Assembly (NCBI RefSeq): GCF_026213295.1
Contig: NC_079423.1
Location: 18,994,477-19,058,476 of the forward strand
DNA: 64,000 nt
Source of the DNA: Gadus chalcogrammus
Taxonomy: Eukaryota > Chordata > Actinopteri > Gadiformes > Gadidae
Direction: 5' to 3'
A program made the position numbers and the translations under genes. The notes beneath the pieces were generated by a model. The model made no database searches. It worked only from the letters and a program-made list of their open reading frames with translations, and had not been told where the DNA came from. This document shows positions 11,765-25,323 of this stretch, piece by piece (position 1 is the first letter of the stretch; every line of letters starts with the position of its first letter).

Positions 11765-13187
11765 CCTAAATAAGAAAGAACCAATTTAAACTAGAAAATG
11801 CATTTCCTGCAGAAAATGCGGTGAGTGCTGTAGTGCCAAGTGAGGTTGAAAATGTGTTTTAATAAAGATAGTTTAAGACGTAAAGAGATGTTAAATGGCA
11901 AGTGAAGGGATCAAGTGAAGGGATTTGAACTTTGAATTTGAGTCTAAATGGAGTAAACAATGTAAACATGCACACCATTTGAGAAAATGTAAATTGTTGG
12001 AAACAAATAAAGTGACCGCTGAATGAAAAGCGCAAAGCATTCAGCGGTGCTGTATCTGGAATGTCAAATGTATTGCCCTGCACTGCGTGCGTGCGTGCGT
12101 GCGTGTGTGATAATATAATTAAGCAATAGATCACGACAGGCTGTGGTATGTGCTCATTATACCACTGTTAAGGGGCGTTGTCCGGCCCCGACGCGCAGCG
12201 GAGGGCCGGCGACCCCCTTCACAGTGGTTACTACTATGGACCAACGAAAGTCATAGACTACATTTAAAAAGAAACCAAGAAAGTCAAAATAGCCGTTTTA
12301 TTAAAGAATACAAAAAAGTAGTCCCTCCTGGCTGCCTTCAAAATGCACGACGGTCGCTATGCAACACACTTTAGCGTCCCTCCGAGAGAAGGCTCGGCTA
12401 GAGCGGTTCGCCGGCAATTTATCCTATGGAGCAGTTCACTTGCCGTGTGCCTAAGCTTTCGTTAGTCTCTCCATCGCCTTGCTCACTCCTGGAGTAACAA
12501 CATTTACACCCTCTCCATCATCCAACATATGTTTTACTTTGTAACTGTTTCTACTTCCAGGGGCGGAGTGATATGCAAACTTTCACAAAATGATCGGGCG
12601 TCATAGCAGTTATGTATACGCTCATTATACAACAGTTAGGAACCAATCAGATCGCTGGATTTAGGCCCCCCGTTGTATAATTAAGCAATAGATCACGACA
12701 GGCTGTGGTATGTGCTCATTATACCACTGTTAAGGGGCGTTGTTCGGCCCGACGCGCAGCGGAGGGCCGGCGACCCCCTTCACAGTGGTATAATGAGCAC
12801 ATACCACTGACTGAAGTGATCTATTGCTTTTATACAACGGTTACTATTATGGCAAAACGAAAGTCATAGACACTACATTAAAAAAAGAAAGTGAAAATAG
12901 CTGTTTTTTTAAAGAATACAAAAAAGTAGTCCCTCCTGGCTGCCTTCCAAATGACGGTCGCAAACTGATTAGCTTTGCAATCAGTTTTATTTTTATTTTG
13001 CTTGAGAGTACTGATATTTTTATGCTGGAGTGGACAGTACGGTACCGGGACGGAGTAAGACCGTGACATACAAGTTGTTCTGTGCTGTGATTGGCTGAAG
13101 AGAAATAGTTAAATTGCCGCGTTCTAAAACTGGACCTTGCGATTTGACATGTTCAATCTCTGGTGACTCCTTACAACTCCATGCGAC
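11425..13187. repeat. Second copy of the 1.76-kb direct duplication
   Basis: Nearly identical to 9,560-11,322 at a fixed offset of 1,865 bp, starting at the first base after the N run. It then runs on uniquely into the sequence before the next MAST3 exon, so this copy is the one joined to the right-hand contig. Confidence 0.95.
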
Positions 13188-13437
13188 TCCTTGCAACGAC
13201 CCGTTCACACCGCCCCTGCGACGTTCTAAAACCGTCTCGTTGCAAGCCGTTGCAAGGTGAATCTTTGGTCTGAACTGGGCTTTAAACCTAAGAAGAACAA
13301 TAGTTGAGCGCTGCATGCAGCACTCACCTAATGAAGTGATGCTCTGTGCTAATTTCAAACATAATCTACATGAATAATACATTATTATTCATGGCTAGAG
13401 TTTAACTTGTTTGACTCTCTTTCTTTGTAACCCTTAG

Positions 13438-13539
13438 ATGACATCATCTGGCCGGGAGAGGAGGATGCCCTGCCTCCCGAGGCCCAGGACATGATCACCC
13501 GCCTCCTGAAGCAGAGTCCTCTGGAGCGATTGGGCACAG
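13438..13539 (+). CDS. mast3: MAST3 exon: kinase C-lobe
   Basis: It follows a CTTAG acceptor and uses the single base carried from the previous exon to make the first Asp codon. It reads DDIIWPGEEDALPPEAQDMI then TRLLKQSPLERLGT, the alpha-H/alpha-I part of the kinase C-lobe with the RLG motif typical of AGC kinases. The donor is GGTAATG, with one base carried over. Phase fits both neighbours. Confidence 0.93.
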
Positions 13540-14129
13540 GTAATGCAGATCTGACCTCTGAATGTCTCATCCGCCGGTCAATCATCACCCTTTACTTCAA
13601 TCCCAGACCAAATAAGGGAAAACAAATGGTGTGTTCGAGTTGCCTCGTACATCGACCGCACAAGTTGCTCTTGTGAGGTTATTTCCTGGCTTGTAGCACT
13701 TATAGGCTGTGTCCCAATTCAGGGGTGCATTCGAAGGGCGATTGCGTCACTGCGATGCGTCAAGGGCTGTCCCATTTCGAAGGCTCCTTCAAATGCGGCC
13801 GACAAATGCAGCCTTCTTTTCCCGGATTTGAAGGATACAACAGATGTATCCTTCACAGCCAAAGTATCCCAAGATTCATTGCACGTTGGAAATTACATAT
13901 TCAATGACAAATCTACAGTTGTGACCAAAATTATTAGCCCCCCTTGTGTAATTAGACAAAATTCTTGATTTCTCCATGGAAATGGCCATAACACGTGTTC
14001 ATTATTGTGGAAACAAATACGCTACAAAGACAAAAGTTGACAAGTTTGATTAGGATATTTTATTGATACAATGAGTTGAAACAAAAAAGGGCAAAAATGA
14101 GAAATCCAAAATTATTAGCCCCCTGGCCA

Positions 14130-15759
<1,630 letters not shown>

Positions 15760-16994
15760 GGTGAGTAAAAGTAGTCCCTCTCAATAATGTGTTCAAGTGC
15801 CCTGTTCCTTGGAGTCCTTTTATGCTGATTGAATGTTCAGGTGTTATCAGGAAGCCAATTGACTGCACAGGTGTGGTTTGAAAGCTGTTTGGTTAGTTAG
15901 GTATGTTTTGGAAGGCAAGAATTCACATGGGGGAAATATTATTGACCCCCCCATCATGAGTGCTAATATTTTTTAAATCCCAATTTTTCTCTATATTTGA
16001 TATAAAGCAATCCTAAAATGTTATTTTATATTAACATTTTTAAACTAATTAACGTTACATTTTATATAATTATTATATAACCGAATCAGAATAAGAAAAC
16101 TTCATTGATCCCCGGGGGTAAATTGTTTTGTTCCAGGTGCTCCGTACAAATAGAAATTACCAGCATAGAAAATAAGATTATAAAAAATAGAAAATTATAA
16201 ATAAAAAACAAAATAAAAGTAAGAATAAAGTAAGAAGTGGACATCTAAGTGAAAGTGGACATCTCGGAATGGGTTATATAAAACGGCTCCATATTTCTCC
16301 TCCGCCGTCCGGTTTGAACCGCAGCTGTCAGGGTTGCTAGGTGACAGGAGCGGCGCGTCATCACGCAAGGTAAAGGGTGTTAGCGGCTTGTTATGCAAAC
16401 TTGAAATGCTCCGTAGGGCAGACCGTCTCAGTTAAAAACGGTCTACGAAGGCCACACCTTCATAGACCGCGTCCTTCGAAGGATGCGTCCCCTGAATTAG
16501 TGTTCCGTGTCTTTTCGGCCATCGCTACACGACAAGGCAGGGAAGAACAGTCTTTGTCATTGTCATCTACATTAGCCTCTTTGGCAAACCAGCTCGAAAA
16601 AAAACACAACTTGACATTGTTTTGCACGCACAGTGAGACCGTGCAATGCATAATTTAGTGACCGGTTTAAAGCAGCAATGCAAGTTGTAAGAAATTTGTA
16701 AGAGCATTTAAAAAACAACATTAAAATGACCAACGTGGCACAAATACAAAGAAAATACATCTCATTAGGCGCGTAGCCATTTTAGTTTGTCGAGTCGTAC
16801 GGTCAACCTCACTGAACTCGGTGGACTCCGAATCCCGAGATATAATGACCAAAAGGAGAGCGTGCCTCGGTGAAATGCCGCAAGAAAGCTGGGAGAATTA
16901 CCACTTTGCATATCATGCGGGTGGTGTACGAGGCATCTCGAACACATCATTAAACCTTGAATCCTAATGGTCCTGTGCATGCGTGTGGTGGTAG

Positions 16995-17117
16995 GTGGTG
17001 CCCTGGAGGTGAAGCAGCACCCATTCTTCAAGGACCTGGACTGGAATGGCCTGCTGAGGCAGAAAGCAGAGTTTGTTCCCCAGCTGGAGGCTGAGGATGA
17101 CACCAGCTACTTCGACA
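16995..17117 (+). CDS. mast3: MAST3 exon: end of kinase and AGC C-terminal extension
   Basis: It starts after GGTAG, with the carried G completing Gly, and reads [20 protein letters not shown] then [21 protein letters not shown]. The HPFF and DDTSYFD blocks are the conserved C-tail of AGC kinases. The donor is AGTACGT with one base carried. The sequence is unbroken and closely MAST3-like. Confidence 0.93.
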
Positions 17118-17529
17118 GTACGTAGCACATTCTCTCGTTAGTACTTGAATCAAGGTTGACGGGGGACAGTCAGTCTTCTTGGTAAAGTTTAATACTAAAT
17201 TTCAGTGAGGCTAATACGTTCTACAGCACTCTAAACTCAGCAAGTTAATGGTAAAGTGGGCTGCACGTAATAAGTCATTGAATTTAATTAAGTGAGGCAG
17301 TACATAACACTAATACTAAACAATTGTGTAGTGACCATAAATTACACAATAGTTTGGTTGATGGGTGGTTGGTTGTTTGGTAGCTGGTTGACACAAAACA
17401 ATTAAATCGACTTTACTTGAGTCTCAGTTTGATTAAGTAATGCATGGGGTTTCTCAGGGTAAACATTAACCCTGCGGATTTACACTTGTTTACAACTTGT
17501 TCAAAGCGGGATTTCCTTGGTTTTTACAG

Positions 17530-17639
17530 CCCGCTCAGAGCGATACCACCACCTGGATTCTGACGAGGATGAGGAAACCAATGATGAGTCTTCCCTGGAG
17601 ATCCGCCAGTTCTCCTCCTGGTCCCATCGCTTCAGCAAG
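17530..17639 (+). CDS. mast3: MAST3 exon: acidic linker after the kinase
   Basis: The acceptor is TTTTTACAG. The exon encodes TRSERYHHLDSDEDEETNDE then SSLEIRQFSSWSHRFSK. The TRSERYHH and EIRQFSS blocks are the MAST signature after the kinase domain. It ends in phase 0 before GTACAA. Confidence 0.92.
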
Positions 17640-20600
17640 GTACAAACCAGTACCTTGCTTCACCATGTTTCCCTTAAAGTGTAATTCCGGGCAAAATTGA
17701 ACCCATGGTCTTTTTCGGCATGAAAAGAAGCCCTCAAGACACTTTTTTTGTTAAGCATCGAGTATAGAGCTTGCCCAGAGCAGCCCAAATGGCTTCCAAA
17801 TTATTGGCTAGGGGCAGTGTGAATGCTGCAAAAACTGCATTTAATAAATAGCAGCAAACCTCTTTAGTAGCATGACTAGGGTCCCTTCACATAAAACTAA
17901 GCAAAACTTAGCTGGCGTACCAGGAGTTTATTAAAAAAGACTGTTTTACAAGTCTAACAATAAGTAACCCTTTATACTTTGCTGTTTGTGACAATATCTA
18001 GCGAGTGTTGGCGCCACCATTAATTTATTTACGGTAGGCATTTACCTGGGAGTGCGCAGTGAGTCGTTTCCAGCTGGTGTGGCGATAATGGGTTGTTATG
18101 CTGTCGAGAGCTTGGAATAAACAAGTTGTGCAAGAACAATTATTGGAGTTTAACATGCATTTCCATGAAATTATAAATTCCACAACTTTCCTTGAACTAA
18201 ACTCCGGTGCATTCGGTAATCGACTTCTATGGACTTTGTCACACCCCTCCTCGGGTGAAGGTAATGTAACCTTATTACACCGGACTTTCAAACCCAAAGG
18301 ATGGCAAGGCACAGAGTTGCAAATAGGTTTTTAACATGTATTCCCCCAAAGTGTCAAGTAAGTGCCAAACATACAGAGGAGGCCAACCTCCAAATATCTG
18401 AAAATATTTAAATAAAAACATATTCAAAACCAATTCCAAAATCAAATAATTCAATAAATGCAAATAAATCAATAAAATATTCTCTATAATAAATCAAGCA
18501 TATTCAAAATCAAATACCTGTACTTCAAATAATCAATGTCAATAATTCACATAATCCATTAGTAAAATAAATGCAAATCAAACTCAATCACTGAGTGCAT
18601 TTAACCATAATTGACAACATAATGTAATGATCACCTCAGTAGACTGTCAGTAGGACAGCAGCTCACCCCTTTTATACCCCATGGCCCCTCCCACTAGACA
18701 GGCTCAATCAACAGGGGGGGATTATAATACTGTGGCATTTTGCAACTCAACCATGAATAAACAAATATACAGCATTCATGTTAAAGTTCATTTCATCTTA
18801 GATCAGTGCTTTTCACCAGTACATTTAGGCTTGTCGCTCATTAATGTCCAATGTCAATGTTCAGTGTCCTCCTTTGACACAAGGGAAAATGGTTCTGCCC
18901 AATTTGGGCCAATCAGTGGCAGCAGGTGTTTCCTGACACCATATTTAAACCCCTCAGCCCCACCCTGACTCTTTTAGTCTGCAGTACCAAGCCATGGTGA
19001 GAAGGAGGTGAGAGGGAGAGATTGTTTGTGTTTGTTACTTGAATAAAGAGCTTGTATGTTTATGGTATGCCGGAAGGTTTGCTGTTCATGCACTACCCAT
19101 CAATGCGCGCTATTGATGCGCGGTTAAACAGTCAGGGACAGTCGTCAAACTGTCACAGACTTCCTGTAAACATTAGGGGTGTAACGATACACGTATTTGT
19201 ACCGAACCGTCACGGTACAGGCACTTTGGTGTGGTTACAGAGGTGGACCGCGGTGCGTAAATGTGGCGTACATAGCGTTAATAGCTACTCCGACTCCGTA
19301 ACTACGGAGACCCCTCAGCAGCTCTCCGTCGGGATGTCGGTTACGCAATGCAATTCGCCGCCCGATCGATCTTATATGTTGACTACAAACCATGTAATCA
19401 GTGTTGTAAATAAACTTCCAAAGCTTTTCAAATCTTATTTGGTGTTTTATTGGCCCTTAAGGTGCAAAGTAAACAATGAACAAAGTAATTAAGGTGCAAA
19501 GTCAAACCGGAGAAGTGATTCCGGAAATGATTTTGTTAGAGGATCAAATACAGCCCTTGCCGTCTCCGTTGCGTTGACCAATAGGTCCATGGCGTCGACG
19601 GATAGTAAAAAAATATTGGATGTGTACTTAAGCTACAGAGAGGGTCTCCGACAGGCTCTCCAGCTACGGAGAGGGCTCTCCGTGTCTACGTACTGCATTT
19701 TAACAAGAAATTCAAATGCCATAACCAAGATATTGGTGTTTTCATTGCTGCTGATCTATAGCCATTCTCCGTTGTTGACAAACAAGCAGTTTTATTCATT
19801 TTTCCCCTTAACAATGAACCGTACCGTCCTGTACTGTGCCGTGACTTCAAAACCGAGGTACATACCGAACTGTGACTTTTGTGTACCGTTAGACCCCTAG
19901 TAAACATGGACCTACCGGTAAGGCACAGACTTGTAAAACAGTATTTTTTAATAAACTCCCAGTAGGCTAACTAAGTTGTTGATGCTTTGTTTTATGTGTA
20001 GGGGCCGTAGTCATGCTACTGCATTGGTTTGGGGCTATGTTAAGCAATATTAGTGGTTAAAAAATGCAGATTTGGAAGCGTTCACACTGCCCCTAAACAA
20101 TAATATGGAAGCCTTTTGGGCTGTTAGCGTTGCTCCGGGCAAGCTCTACACTCAATGACCAACGCAGGGCTCCAGACTGCGACCAAAATTTGAGTGTGCG
20201 ACTTAATTTTACAGCTGGTCACACCAGCGAGGCAACACCGCCGCGAGGCACTCTGCCCGCTTCCGAGGCGGTGGTGCCTCAACAGCGGTGCTCCGGCAGG
20301 AGACAATCGTGGGCAATGATCCCTTTCTCCTCCATGTCGCAGTTTAGTCTACTTCAGGTTGATGTGGAAGTGAAAGAACCAGAGACATTGGAGAACCCGA
20401 CGCAGTCGTTTGAGATTCATAATATCGTCTGGAGGCGCACAAAGATTTTGGCTGTGATAATATATATTATATGATATAGATATCTATGTATAATATGATA
20501 TTATTGAGATAAAGAGCTCTAGGACTCCCGCCGGAGAACCCGGAGTGTTCTAGGATATTTACAGAATATGGCCAAAGGCTGTGTACGCCTCGCCATTGCG

Positions 20601-20974
20601 ATACATCCACTGTACACAAAGCGCATGGTACCGTGGCCGCAAGCTTCTCAGGGCCACACCCCCACCCTCCTCTTTGACCCGCCCCCCTCCTCCTCATTTG
20701 CATTAAAGCTACAGACACCGAAACGGCGCGTTTGAGGAATGCTCAATGTGCGACTGGCTCGTAGTGGCTGTAATTCGGCACCACAGCTGAATTTCGGCAA
20801 CGTCTTCAAATGCTGTGTTAGGGGCCCATTAATATCTATATTAAAGCATCCATAAAGTTGCATGCCAGGGGACCTTTAAAATGGGATGCTACAAAGGCAG
20901 ACGGATATGGTAGGAAAACTTTGGAAATAAGAAAAAACGAATAATCTGAAGACTTCACTCCCCCTCCCCTCCAG
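17640..20974. other. MAST3 intron with hAT MITE and undefined repeats
   Basis: No gene is seen. About 18,370-18,600 is A-rich with degenerate AAATCAATAAA-type repetition. 19,174-19,899 is a hAT MITE, listed separately. Around 20,160-20,480 the GCTCCAGACTGCGACCAAAA start and 20,700-20,880 look like transposon ends, but I could not pair them. The acceptor for the next exon is CCCCTCCAG at 20,966-20,974. Confidence 0.5.
19174..19899. mobile_element. hAT-type MITE, 8-bp target duplication
   Basis: The element begins TAGGGGTGTAACGATAC and ends with the imperfect inverse (ACCGTTAGACCCCTA). It is flanked by the perfect 8-bp direct repeat GTAAACAT (19,166-19,173 and 19,900-19,907). The 8-bp duplication is the hAT signature. 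Inside are ACCGAACCG and GGTACATACCGAAC arms near the ends and no transposase. Confidence 0.92.
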
Positions 20975-21153
20975 GTGTACAGCAGCACAGAGCACCTGTC
21001 CACACCCTCCAACCTGAGCTTCTCTTCGGACCGCAGCCACAGCGAGGACAAGGAGGACCGCTGGGACTGCGGCCGCCTCACCCCATCCCCTGGCCTCGGG
21101 GACCAATACAGGCAGAGTAGTGTGGAGCTCAGACACCCAGAACACACCACATG
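20975..21153 (+). CDS. mast3: MAST3 exon: Ser-rich linker
   Basis: The exon begins VYSSTEHLSTPSNLSFSSDR and continues SHSEDKEDRWDCGRLTPSPG to HPEHTT. The VYSS start joins the preceding SHRFSK to give the conserved SHRFSKVYSS block. The likely donor is GGTAGGG at 21,154, giving 59 codons plus two bases. Reading on would meet a TAG at once, which supports splicing here. Confidence 0.88.
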
Positions 21154-21437
21154 GTAGGGGCCAGGTTCAGCGTCCCGAGGGCTCCTCCAGACCGGCTTGT
21201 AATTTCTAAATATGTCCTGACTTGAGGACTTTTCATTTATTTTCTTCATTGAGGAAGGTTTTTAAATGTAGAATTCCTGTCTCGAGGCTTTCATTGGTTA
21301 ATTGTCCATGACTGATTGAGTTTTTATTTATAAATTCATCCTAACTAGGATTCTTTAATTTGCTAGTACCTCCTTTTAGGGGCTTTTAATGTGTAACCTC
21401 TTCGTAACCGTGTGCATGTATGGTTTGTGTGTTAAAG

Positions 21438-21559
21438 CCTGAGAGCGCGAGCTTCCTCCAGCTCTTCCCAGTCGGAGCATAGCGCCAGCCCCCTGGTGAT
21501 GAGCAGCACCCACAGCCTGGAGACCATGCCTCGCTTCGCCTTCTCCACCGATGATGAAG
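21438..21559 (+). CDS. mast3: MAST3 exon: Ser-rich linker, second part
   Basis: After a TTAAAG acceptor, one base completes a Cys codon from the previous exon. The exon reads LRARASSSSSQSEHSASPLV then MSSTHSLETMPRFAFSTDDE. The SLETMPRFAFS block parallels the SLDTMPKFAFS stretch I recall for MAST3. The donor is GGTGCGC with one base carried. The acceptor lacks a strong pyrimidine tract, so the left edge is slightly less certain. Confidence 0.87.
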
Positions 21560-21963
21560 GTGCGCAACTAAACACTCGTCCTCTGGTTGACTGGTTCAAC
21601 CAGTGTCCGATATCAACTCTCTTTTACACTAGTGTATCTAGGGCTGCAGGATATTCAAGATTCAAGATAATTTATTGTCATTTCAGCCATATACACAGTA
21701 TACAGTGAGATGAAATAGCGTTTCCCAAGCACATAAGGTGCATCATTGAGCGACAATAATAACAACATCAACAACAACAACAACAACATGCTACATATAA
21801 CTGCAAACCAGTAAAGTGACTGTGTGGAATTTGTAGTGCGGGAATATAAATAAATAAATATGACTGAGCAGTGCGGGAATATAAATATGAATATAATAAA
21901 TATGAATATTAAACCATAGTGCAATAGTGCATAAACCAAGGTCAACAGAGATGATCAGATCAG

Positions 21964-23170
21964 GGCCCCGTTTCCCGATATCGATGGATCTTCGCTCGTA
22001 AGATGGTTCGAAAGAGGGATCTTTCGAACCATCGAAAATTTCTTTGGAGCGTTTCCCGAAACTCCTCTTAACGTGAACGTGCATTCGCTGCACTCAAGAC
22101 GATCTTAGGATTGTACCTGTCCACTGACATGGTGCTGAAACGGGCTATGACGCAGGGGGAGACGCAGGAATGTCGGAGGAAAATGGGGTTAAAAAGGGTT
22201 AAAATATCTCCCCATCAAGGCCAACCGCAGAGTAGCCTACGAAAAGAATAGATAGCAATAATATGAATGCTAAAGATATTAAAACACAATTGATTAAGCC
22301 TAGGCCGACATATATAGCAGTCCTAATCCTGAGCGCACGATCGGGAGGTGGAAGTTGCGCTTTAGATGCCTTCACAAGTCCAGCGGAGGGCTCCAGTTTT
22401 CGCCGGCCAAGTCATGCGCTGTGATATGTGTGACAGCTATGTTGCACAACATTGCAGCTAAGGCTGGGGTAGCTTTGGTTGAACCGGAGGACATTGAGGA
22501 CGATGACGACGAGGAAGATCGGTGTGAGGACGGCCTCCCTCATAACTACGCGGCTGGTTTTCATGCACGTCGAAGAGTGATTGAGACTTTTTTTTAACCC
22601 CCTCCACCCTCCCACATGTCACTAAACATTCCCGTCAACGTGACCAATCCCCACCATATCCCAGCCTTTTGCCTGCTCCTTTGCTTGTTTTTTATAAAAA
22701 TATATATATATTTTTATAATTTTTTAATTTTTAATTTTGTTTTACATTATTTTATGCTACGTTTTATGAGTAGCCTATGTCAGTCTGCACAAATCCCCCC
22801 CCCTTCTCTCACACATTTTAAGTGCCCTGCCTGCTCAAACATTTCCTGGACTGTCTCTCTCAAACTAAGAACATAATGGCCCACATTAGGCTCAGACGCA
22901 CGTGATACACCATTACCAATGTGTTATAATAAAACGCATCCAATACTAGGAATGTCCGCTGGCTACGCCACTGAGGCTATAGTAGGCTAACGAGGCTCTT
23001 AGCGTCCTACGAGTACCCTGGAGCACTCGTTAGCTACTCGTGACTCGTGAGCGTTTTTAAGACGTTCGTTACCAAAGATGCTTTCGGGAAACGGTGTGAA
23101 AACTGTACGATGCTCTTACGACCCACTCTGCGATCCACTTAGGCTAAAGATGCTTTCGGGAAACGGGGCC
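21964..23170 (+). mobile_element. PIF/Harbinger element with transposase remnant
   Basis: The inverted ends are GGCCCCGTTTCCCG and CGGGAAACGGGGCC, flanked by CAG on both sides (21,961-21,963 and 23,171-23,173). Inside, 22,355-22,597 on plus encodes the C-terminal end of a Harbinger-type transposase (RFRCLHKSSGGLQFSPAKSC, then CVTAMLHNIAAK). The rest of the transposase is gone. The 3-bp duplication fits the family, though CAG is not the usual TWA. Confidence 0.85.
22355..22597 (+). pseudogene. Harbinger transposase C-terminal remnant
   Basis: The 80-codon stretch contains LHNIAAKAG, the conserved C-terminal helix of HARBI1-like nucleases, then an acidic tail (EPEDIEDDDDEEDR). The catalytic DDE residues are upstream in the family and are absent here, so this is a fragment. 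Confidence 0.8.
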
Positions 23171-24332
23171 CAGTCCCTTAGAGTTGAGGAGTCGGATGGC
23201 CTGGGGGAAGAAGCTGTAATGTAGTCTGGTTCTGGCGGACAGGATGCTCCGGTACCTTCTGCCAGATGGAAGGGGGGAGAAAAAACCCTCCCACCCAGGG
23301 TTGGGAGGGGTCATCCACAATGCTGGTTGCCTTGCGGATGCAGAGAGAGAGTTTATATCGATATATGCGGTCAAATTGTCAGTTTCCGCCTCAAGCGTCT
23401 GTGTTTGCCTTGGAGACTGTGAGTGCGACCACGACCCCTCCCACTCTGTCCTTCCGAACGTGCCGTGTGCAAAAACGCCTCATTCCCGCCACCTCACAAA
23501 CACAACATACATGGAGGATACCGGTAAAGAAAACGAGACGGCGGCGTGAGACGAAATTGTTTCAAAGAGGAGAAACAACGGCTCCATAATATGGAAATGA
23601 TTCGGGTTTAAAAAAACAGATGAGCAGCAGCTGCAGGTCATCTGTAGAGAGTGTAGCAAAACCGTTGCGGCTAAAAGTGGAAGCACGACAAATCTGTTTG
23701 ACCATTTTCAGCAGCGGCACAAAGTCCAGTATGAGGAATGCGTAAAACTCAGTGGCTGTGCCGCTGCATCATCGGCCGCGACAGCTTCTTCTGCCCCGAA
23801 ACCAGAGCCGGCGCTCGGCATGGCAAATATGTTGGGGGCACCCTCTGGTGGCGCCCTTAATTAATTAATTAAAATATACGAAGCAAGCGAAATTAAACCA
23901 AACATGTTCCCAAATGGAACGGAGAAGGGAGGGGGCGGGGGATTAAAATTAGGGCGCAATGAAACCCAAACTGTAGTATGCACGACAATGCGACGAAGCC
24001 ATCTAACCCACTCTATAGAAAATATCGAGATATATAGCGTATATCGCCATTCAGCCCAAAAATATCGGGATATCATATTTTGCCCATATCGTGCAGCCCT
24101 AAGTGTATCCAACATTGACTGGGTTTCCATTCACCTCAAGCTCCATAAATAGTGGGGAAAAGCCCCCTCGCCTCGGGGGCTATTCCCCACTATTCGCTTC
24201 GCCTTCGGCAAATAATTGTTAAATAGCTTGCAAAAAAAAGAAATTAAAAAAAAAACAAGCAAGGAAACCCAGTCGATGTTGGATACACTAGTAGTGTAAA
24301 AGAGAGCTGATATCAGACACTGGTGGGTTCGT

Positions 24333-24488
24333 ATATACTACACGTGAACACTGAAAAATAAACAAGAAAAAAAAAATTGCCAGGATTTATTTGTTTTTAT
24401 TAGCGTGACGAGATGACGATGCCCAATATCCCGAGATAGCGAACCAATCAAATTGCGCCATCTTAGGAGGTTCACGTGTAGCATATAC
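24333..24488. repeat. Small inverted-repeat element (~155 bp)
   Basis: ATATACTACACGTGAAC at the left is matched by GTTCACGTGTAGCATATAC at the right. It lies immediately beside the fold-back nest and has no coding content. Confidence 0.7.
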
Positions 24489-24780
24489 TAATGTGAGGTA
24501 TTCATGAGCCTCACCTTATTCTAATCTGTATGACTATGCAACAGTCATGCAAGCGCACAGACACAGACAGACAGACAAAGAACTGCCTACTAGGATATTT
24601 CAATCTGATGCAAAGTACTAGAGAACCATGGAGTGTCCTACATTGGTCTACAGGTGCATTAATTCTATACGATAGCATTTTACAACCTTTATTTGATTCA
24701 TTGTTACTTCAGTGGCTGCACACACCCCTCAACGCCCCCCCAACCCCCACACTAAACTTTGGCCCGGTGCTGGTCCACAG

Positions 24781-24981
24781 CCGAGGTGGTGGTGTCGAAC
24801 CTGCGGAGAATCCGTATCCGCAGCAACAGCACCGGGGCAAAACACTCATCTCCCAAGGAGCCCGCGGGGCCCCGGCACTTCGGGAACCAGCTGGAGACTC
24901 CGGACCGCCAGCGGCTGCCCTGCGGGGGCAAGGTCCCGAAGTCAGCCTCTGTGTCCGCCCTTTCCCTCATCCTCACCTCGG
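24781..24981 (+). CDS. mast3: MAST3 exon: linker before the PDZ domain
   Basis: The acceptor is GTCCACAG and the carried G gives Ala. The exon reads AEVVVSNLRRIRIRSNSTGA then KHSSPKEPAGPRHFGNQLET, and ends KVPKSASVSALSLILTS. The RSNSTGAKHSSP and KSASVSALSLI blocks are conserved MAST linker motifs. The donor is GGTAAAG with one base carried. Confidence 0.92.
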
Positions 24982-25044
24982 GTAAAGATGTACTGTCAGA
25001 TCAGGCTTATGAATCGACTAGCCACCGTAGGTACACTGTGTGTA

Positions 25045-25096
25045 TAGGTGGGCTACACAGGTGACGTAGATCTACGTCACCTGTGTAGCCCACCTA
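25045..25096. repeat. 52-bp perfect palindrome
   Basis: Positions 25,045-25,070 are the exact reverse complement of 25,071-25,096 with no spacer; the centre is AGATCT. It lies in the intron, 64 bp after the preceding exon. The arms begin TAGGTGGGCTACACAGGTGA. Confidence 0.97.
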
Positions 25097-25323
25097 GGCC
25101 ACCACAGTAGCTTATGTACACTAAAATGCAATTCGTCCAGATGGCCCGCTTTTCCCCTACATTTTCATCATCTTCACATTATAAAGTGCAAAATATAAAT
25201 CATACCCGTGACTTTTGTACTTGTACTTTAGTGCTTCTTATCCACAAAATCTAATTGTGTGTGAAAGCATGTGGTATGTTTCTCACACGCATTGTCGCTT
25301 CCTCCCGTTTCCCCTCCCCCCAG

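Larger units (their letters stand above)
21652..23375 (-). mobile_element. 5'-truncated CR1/Rex1-like LINE, split by a Harbinger element
   Basis: On the minus strand, 23,374-23,144 encodes a LINE C-terminal stretch ending SFFPQAIRLLNSKGL. The 3' UTR continues beyond the Harbinger insertion and ends at about 21,652 with a TCTTGAA-type tail (GATTCAAGATAATTTATTGT on plus). The same kind of tail ends the LINE at 51,956-53,087. The clade assignment is by resemblance only. Confidence 0.75.
21639..24101 (+). mobile_element. hAT element with BED-finger remnant, split by a LINE
   Basis: The ends are TAGGGCTGCA and TGCAGCCCTA, flanked by the 8-bp duplication AGTGTATC (21,631-21,638 and 24,102-24,109). 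About 23,600-23,790 on the plus strand encodes a BED-type zinc finger remnant (CRECSKTVAAKSGSTTNLFD, then HFQQRHK). The transposase core is missing, so it is a non-autonomous deletion derivative. A LINE fragment is inserted just inside the left end. Confidence 0.9.
21600..24323. mobile_element. Fold-back MITE hosting a hAT insertion
   Basis: The left arm starts CCAGTGTCCGATATCAACTC and its inverse ends at 24,323 (GAGCTGATATCAGACACTGG). The arms continue through TTTTACACTAGTGTATCC and AACATTGACTGGGTTTCC, matched by GGAAACCCAGTCGATGTTGG. The hAT element 21,639-24,101 splits the left arm. Without it the MITE is about 260 bp. A GC-rich hairpin (GCCCCCTCGCCTCGGGGGC) lies in the loop. Confidence 0.88.
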
